This document shows, one piece after another, positions 11,611 through 13,580 of a DNA stretch of 13,580 bases. Origin of the DNA: Candidatus Falkowbacteria bacterium HGW-Falkowbacteria-2 (lineage in GTDB: Bacteria > Patescibacteriota > Patescibacteriia > Patescibacteriales > UBA12465). Position 1 is the stretch's first letter; each line of letters opens with the position of its first letter. The stretch covers positions 1 through 13,580 of the forward strand of contig PHAH01000014.1 in NCBI GenBank assembly GCA_002841655.1. Reading direction: 5' to 3'. The notes beneath the pieces are model-generated. The model saw nothing but the letters and a program-made list of their open reading frames with translations. It had not been told where the DNA came from and searched no databases. A program made the translations under genes and the position numbers.

Positions 11611-12669
11611 TTATTTCTTAAACGCTTTGACTATCATTTTTCCAACGGTGAAATAGGCAGAAAATATTGGATTAGCGACAAAGCGGAGTAAGGGGTGATC
11701 AATTTCCTGATACCAAATTCGCCCAGAGAACAACGGAAGAATCTCATAATCAGGCACTTTGCGTAAAGCTTGCGTGTCGAAACGAGCTTGTAGTAAATAT
11801 GCCCAATTAAGTGGATTTAGCAGATATGACCAGGCCTTAACTTTTTCCTTAAACCAACCAGATCGAATCGAAAAAAAGCTCATGCCGATTTCCATCGCCA
11901 ACAAGGCTGGAAAAAATACAAATAACGATAGGCCAGAATAATTCTTCCAGGCAGCAATTAAACGATTACGCTCCATCCAATAGTATTTACTCTGCGAACG
12001 ACTAAATTCATATTGATGAAAGGCAACAGCCAGGGGCGCCATAATACAAGAATACCCCGCGAGCCACAAACGCCAGCCTAAGTCCTGGTCTTCATTATAC
12101 ATCCAGAATTCTTCATCGAACAAGCCGATGGTTTTAAGAGCAGACGAACGTAATAGCACGCAGGCGCCGGAGGGATAGGCAATATCAACTGGCCCAGCTA
12201 AAATCTCATCATATTTTTCGCGATAACGCAGACAATACCCAAAACCCAGAAAGTGAGTCGCGTTACCAACACTATTTATGAGCTTCCGCTCTGGATCAAG
12301 CATCAGACGCGCCTGAATTGCTCCTGCCTTCTCATTGCTCTCAGCTGCTGCCACTAATTCCATCAGGGCGTTAGGAGCGAGTGAGGCGTCCATATTCAAG
12401 AGCAGAATGTAATCGTACCCTTCTTCCAGCATCACACGCATCGCATCGTTATTACCCTTCGCAAAACCGTCGTTATTTATGTTTGTAATAAGTCTAGCTT
12501 CAGGGGCGGCGACTTGTAAATAAACCTTGCTCTCGACAGTGCTCGCATTATCAACGATAAAAATATCCGGCTTAATTGCAGAATCAAGAGCACGAATAGA
12601 CTCTAGGCAAGGTGCTAAAAATCTTTCCGCATAATCTTTATAGTTGACGAGGACGATACCTATTTTCAT
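11611..12669 (-). CDS. Glycosyltransferase family 2 with C-terminal membrane segment
   Basis: A 352-aa GT2 enzyme. The N-terminus MKIGIVLVNYKD is the first strand of the GT-A fold. Further motifs are FIVDNAST (37-44), NDGFAKGNN (66-74), the NMD metal motif (92-94), SGACVLLR (167-174) and FWMYNEDQDLGWRLWLAG (188-205). A hydrophobic stretch at about 247-267 (LSLFVFFPALLAMEIGMSFF) then the basic C-terminus suggest membrane attachment. The same frame stays open 96 codons further upstream to 12957, but that part is antiphase to the end of the neighbouring gene and gives non-family sequence, so the ATG at 12667-12669 is taken. That start lies 1 nt after the TGA of the preceding glycosyltransferase, like the next junction. 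Confidence 0.9.
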   Translation of the reverse strand: MKIGIVLVNYKDYAERFLAPCLESIRALDSAIKPDIFIVDNASTVESKVYLQVAAPEARLITNINNDGFAKGNNDAMRVMLEEGYDYILLLNMDASLAPNALMELVAAAESNEKAGAIQARLMLDPERKLINSVGNATHFLGFGYCLRYREKYDEILAGPVDIAYPSGACVLLRSSALKTIGLFDEEFWMYNEDQDLGWRLWLAGYSCIMAPLAVAFHQYEFSRSQSKYYWMERNRLIAAWKNYSGLSLFVFFPALLAMEIGMSFFSIRSGWFKEKVKAWSYLLNPLNWAYLLQARFDTQALRKVPDYEILPLFSGRIWYQEIDHPLLRFVANPIFSAYFTVGKMIVKAFKK

Positions 12670-12670
12670 A

Positions 12671-13516
12671 TCAAGAAAAAATCTTCGCAAGCAAACGTCC
12701 GACGAGCCAAGCAATTTGCAAGACTCGCGTCTGAACCGCCGATTCCCATTTTTTAAAATAAGCCACCATCGAATCTTGGAAATATCTTTGTTTGAAATTA
12801 ACACCAACCTGATTAAAGCTCTGGCCGACGTAATCCACGCAAGCAGCGGCTGGCGTATACCAGACTTCCCCGCCATTTTTATATACCTGGCGGCAAAAGT
12901 CAACTTCTTCAAACCAAATGAAATAGCGTTCATCAAGATATGGTTTTTCTTCACCACTAATATTTTTCCAGGACAGACGGTTGATTAAGAAGAAAGCACC
13001 TCGGATAGAATCGACCTTAGCCTCGTTTTCATAGTTAAAGTCCTTTTGCAGATAGCGATTTAACACATTAGGAAAAAGATGTGGAATCTTTAAAACAACC
13101 GCGAGCTGATCACTAAATCTTGGAAAGCGGCGAACATGCGGCAATAATTCTCCCGCTTCTGTCACTAACTTACAACCAGATACCACTGCTTGCGGGTGCG
13201 CTCCTGCCCAGACGAGCATGCGGCTCAGTGTTTGTGGAAAGACACGCATATCAGGATTAAGCAACAGAATAAAATCACCAGTTGCCTTCTTAATTGCCTG
13301 ATTGTTGGCAGCCGCAAAACCCAAATTTTTGTCATTCGCAATTAAATGCACACCGCGGAATTCCTTCTTTACCATTTCCGCGCTCCCATCCTCTGAATTG
13401 TTATCTACGACAAAAATTTCAGATTCTAATCCGCTTAAAGCAGGCTGTAGAGCGAGTAAGTTTGCTCTCAGCTTTTCTTTTACCTTCCAAGAAACGATTA
13501 TTACCGATATATCCAT
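12671..13516 (-). CDS. Glycosyltransferase family 2
   Basis: A 281-aa GT2 enzyme and paralogue of the two that follow. Visible are SVIIVSWKVKEKL, FVVDNNSEDGS (35-45), NLGFAAANNQAI (64-75), the NPD motif (87-89), the RGAFFLINR segment (172-180) and the YFIWFEEVDFCRQ acceptor-site motif (198-210). It is most like the 275-aa GT in length and NPD placement. The donor is not identifiable. It ends in TGA, used here as a normal stop, with the next ATG 1 nt further on. No SD; the region before the ATG (GTTAACCGAAAT) has no clear promoter, so it is probably transcribed from upstream of the window. Confidence 0.9.
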   Translation of the reverse strand: MDISVIIVSWKVKEKLRANLLALQPALSGLESEIFVVDNNSEDGSAEMVKKEFRGVHLIANDKNLGFAAANNQAIKKATGDFILLLNPDMRVFPQTLSRMLVWAGAHPQAVVSGCKLVTEAGELLPHVRRFPRFSDQLAVVLKIPHLFPNVLNRYLQKDFNYENEAKVDSIRGAFFLINRLSWKNISGEEKPYLDERYFIWFEEVDFCRQVYKNGGEVWYTPAAACVDYVGQSFNQVGVNFKQRYFQDSMVAYFKKWESAVQTRVLQIAWLVGRLLAKIFS

Positions 13517-13525
13517 ATATTTCGG

Positions 13526-13580
13526 TTAACGCGCTCTCCTCGCCTTAATACGTTTTAAGCGCCCACCGCCACCGGCGGTT
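13526..13580 (-). CDS. Possible C-terminus of the next upstream gene
   Basis: One minus frame from the right edge reads TAGGGGRLKRIKARRAR then TAA (13526-13528). A basic tail 9 nt before a glycosyltransferase start fits an operon neighbour cut by the window. Only 17 residues are visible and the stretch is G/C-richer than its surroundings, so product and even frame are uncertain. Confidence 0.35.
   Translation of the reverse strand, partial: TAGGGGRLKRIKARRAR

Noticed and set aside
12670..12957. A 96-residue N-terminal extension of the middle glycosyltransferase
   Set aside because: It overlaps the C-terminal coding region of the neighbouring glycosyltransferase in another frame, shows no family similarity, and a canonical GT2 N-terminus (MKIGIVLVNY) begins right after it.
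1..13580. CRISPR array, insertion sequences, prophage or toxin-antitoxin pair
   Set aside because: No regularly spaced repeats, transposase, integrase, att-like duplications of the tRNA ends, or paired small genes with TA families were seen.

Overview
The window looks like a chromosomal segment of a Patescibacteria/CPR (Parcubacteria-like) bacterium. This is inferred from compact, AT-leaning gene blocks, a PEGA-domain membrane protein behind murA, several GT2 glycosyltransferases packed with 1-nt gaps, and the rarity of Shine-Dalgarno (SD) sequences. TGA is used as a stop (end of the glycosyltransferase gene at 12671-12673), so there is no sign of the UGA-recoded CPR lineages. No mobile element, CRISPR array, prophage or rRNA is visible.

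Left part, minus strand (1-2599): a PspC-domain membrane protein cut by the left edge, preceded by a PadR-family repressor whose promoter is covered by two inverted repeats (probable autoregulated envelope-stress pair). Then comes mtaB, a tRNA methylthiotransferase with a textbook promoter ending 7 nt before its ATG, so probably leaderless. Divergent from it are tRNA-Lys(UUU) and tRNA-Thr(UGU), closed by a bidirectional terminator; tRNA-Lys(UUU) is the known substrate of MtaB in Bacillus. An unrecognised 154-aa gene with a strong promoter and strong SD follows on the minus strand.

Centre, plus strand (3470-6060): dnaB (replicative helicase), ybaB (nucleoid protein), recR (recombination mediator with an altered Toprim motif) and a 61-aa basic membrane-anchored small protein with a perfect SD, ending at a strong bidirectional terminator. 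dnaB stands where dnaX stands in many bacteria. rplU (L21) converges on this terminator from the minus strand and shares a divergent promoter region with murA.

Plus strand (6529-9864): murA, a PEGA-domain protein and a PurN-like formyltransferase, then a terminator.

Right part, minus strand (9878 to the right edge): a surface-polysaccharide operon read leftward, with the tail of an unknown gene, three GT2 glycosyltransferases, then a galU-type nucleotidyltransferase that would supply UDP-sugar, ending at a bidirectional terminator.

I do not see a clearly new biological system. The most useful leads are the two unrecognised genes that alone carry strong SDs, the leaderless-promoter architecture at mtaB and rplU, the mtaB/tRNA-Lys juxtaposition, and the sequence departures in RecR and MurA.
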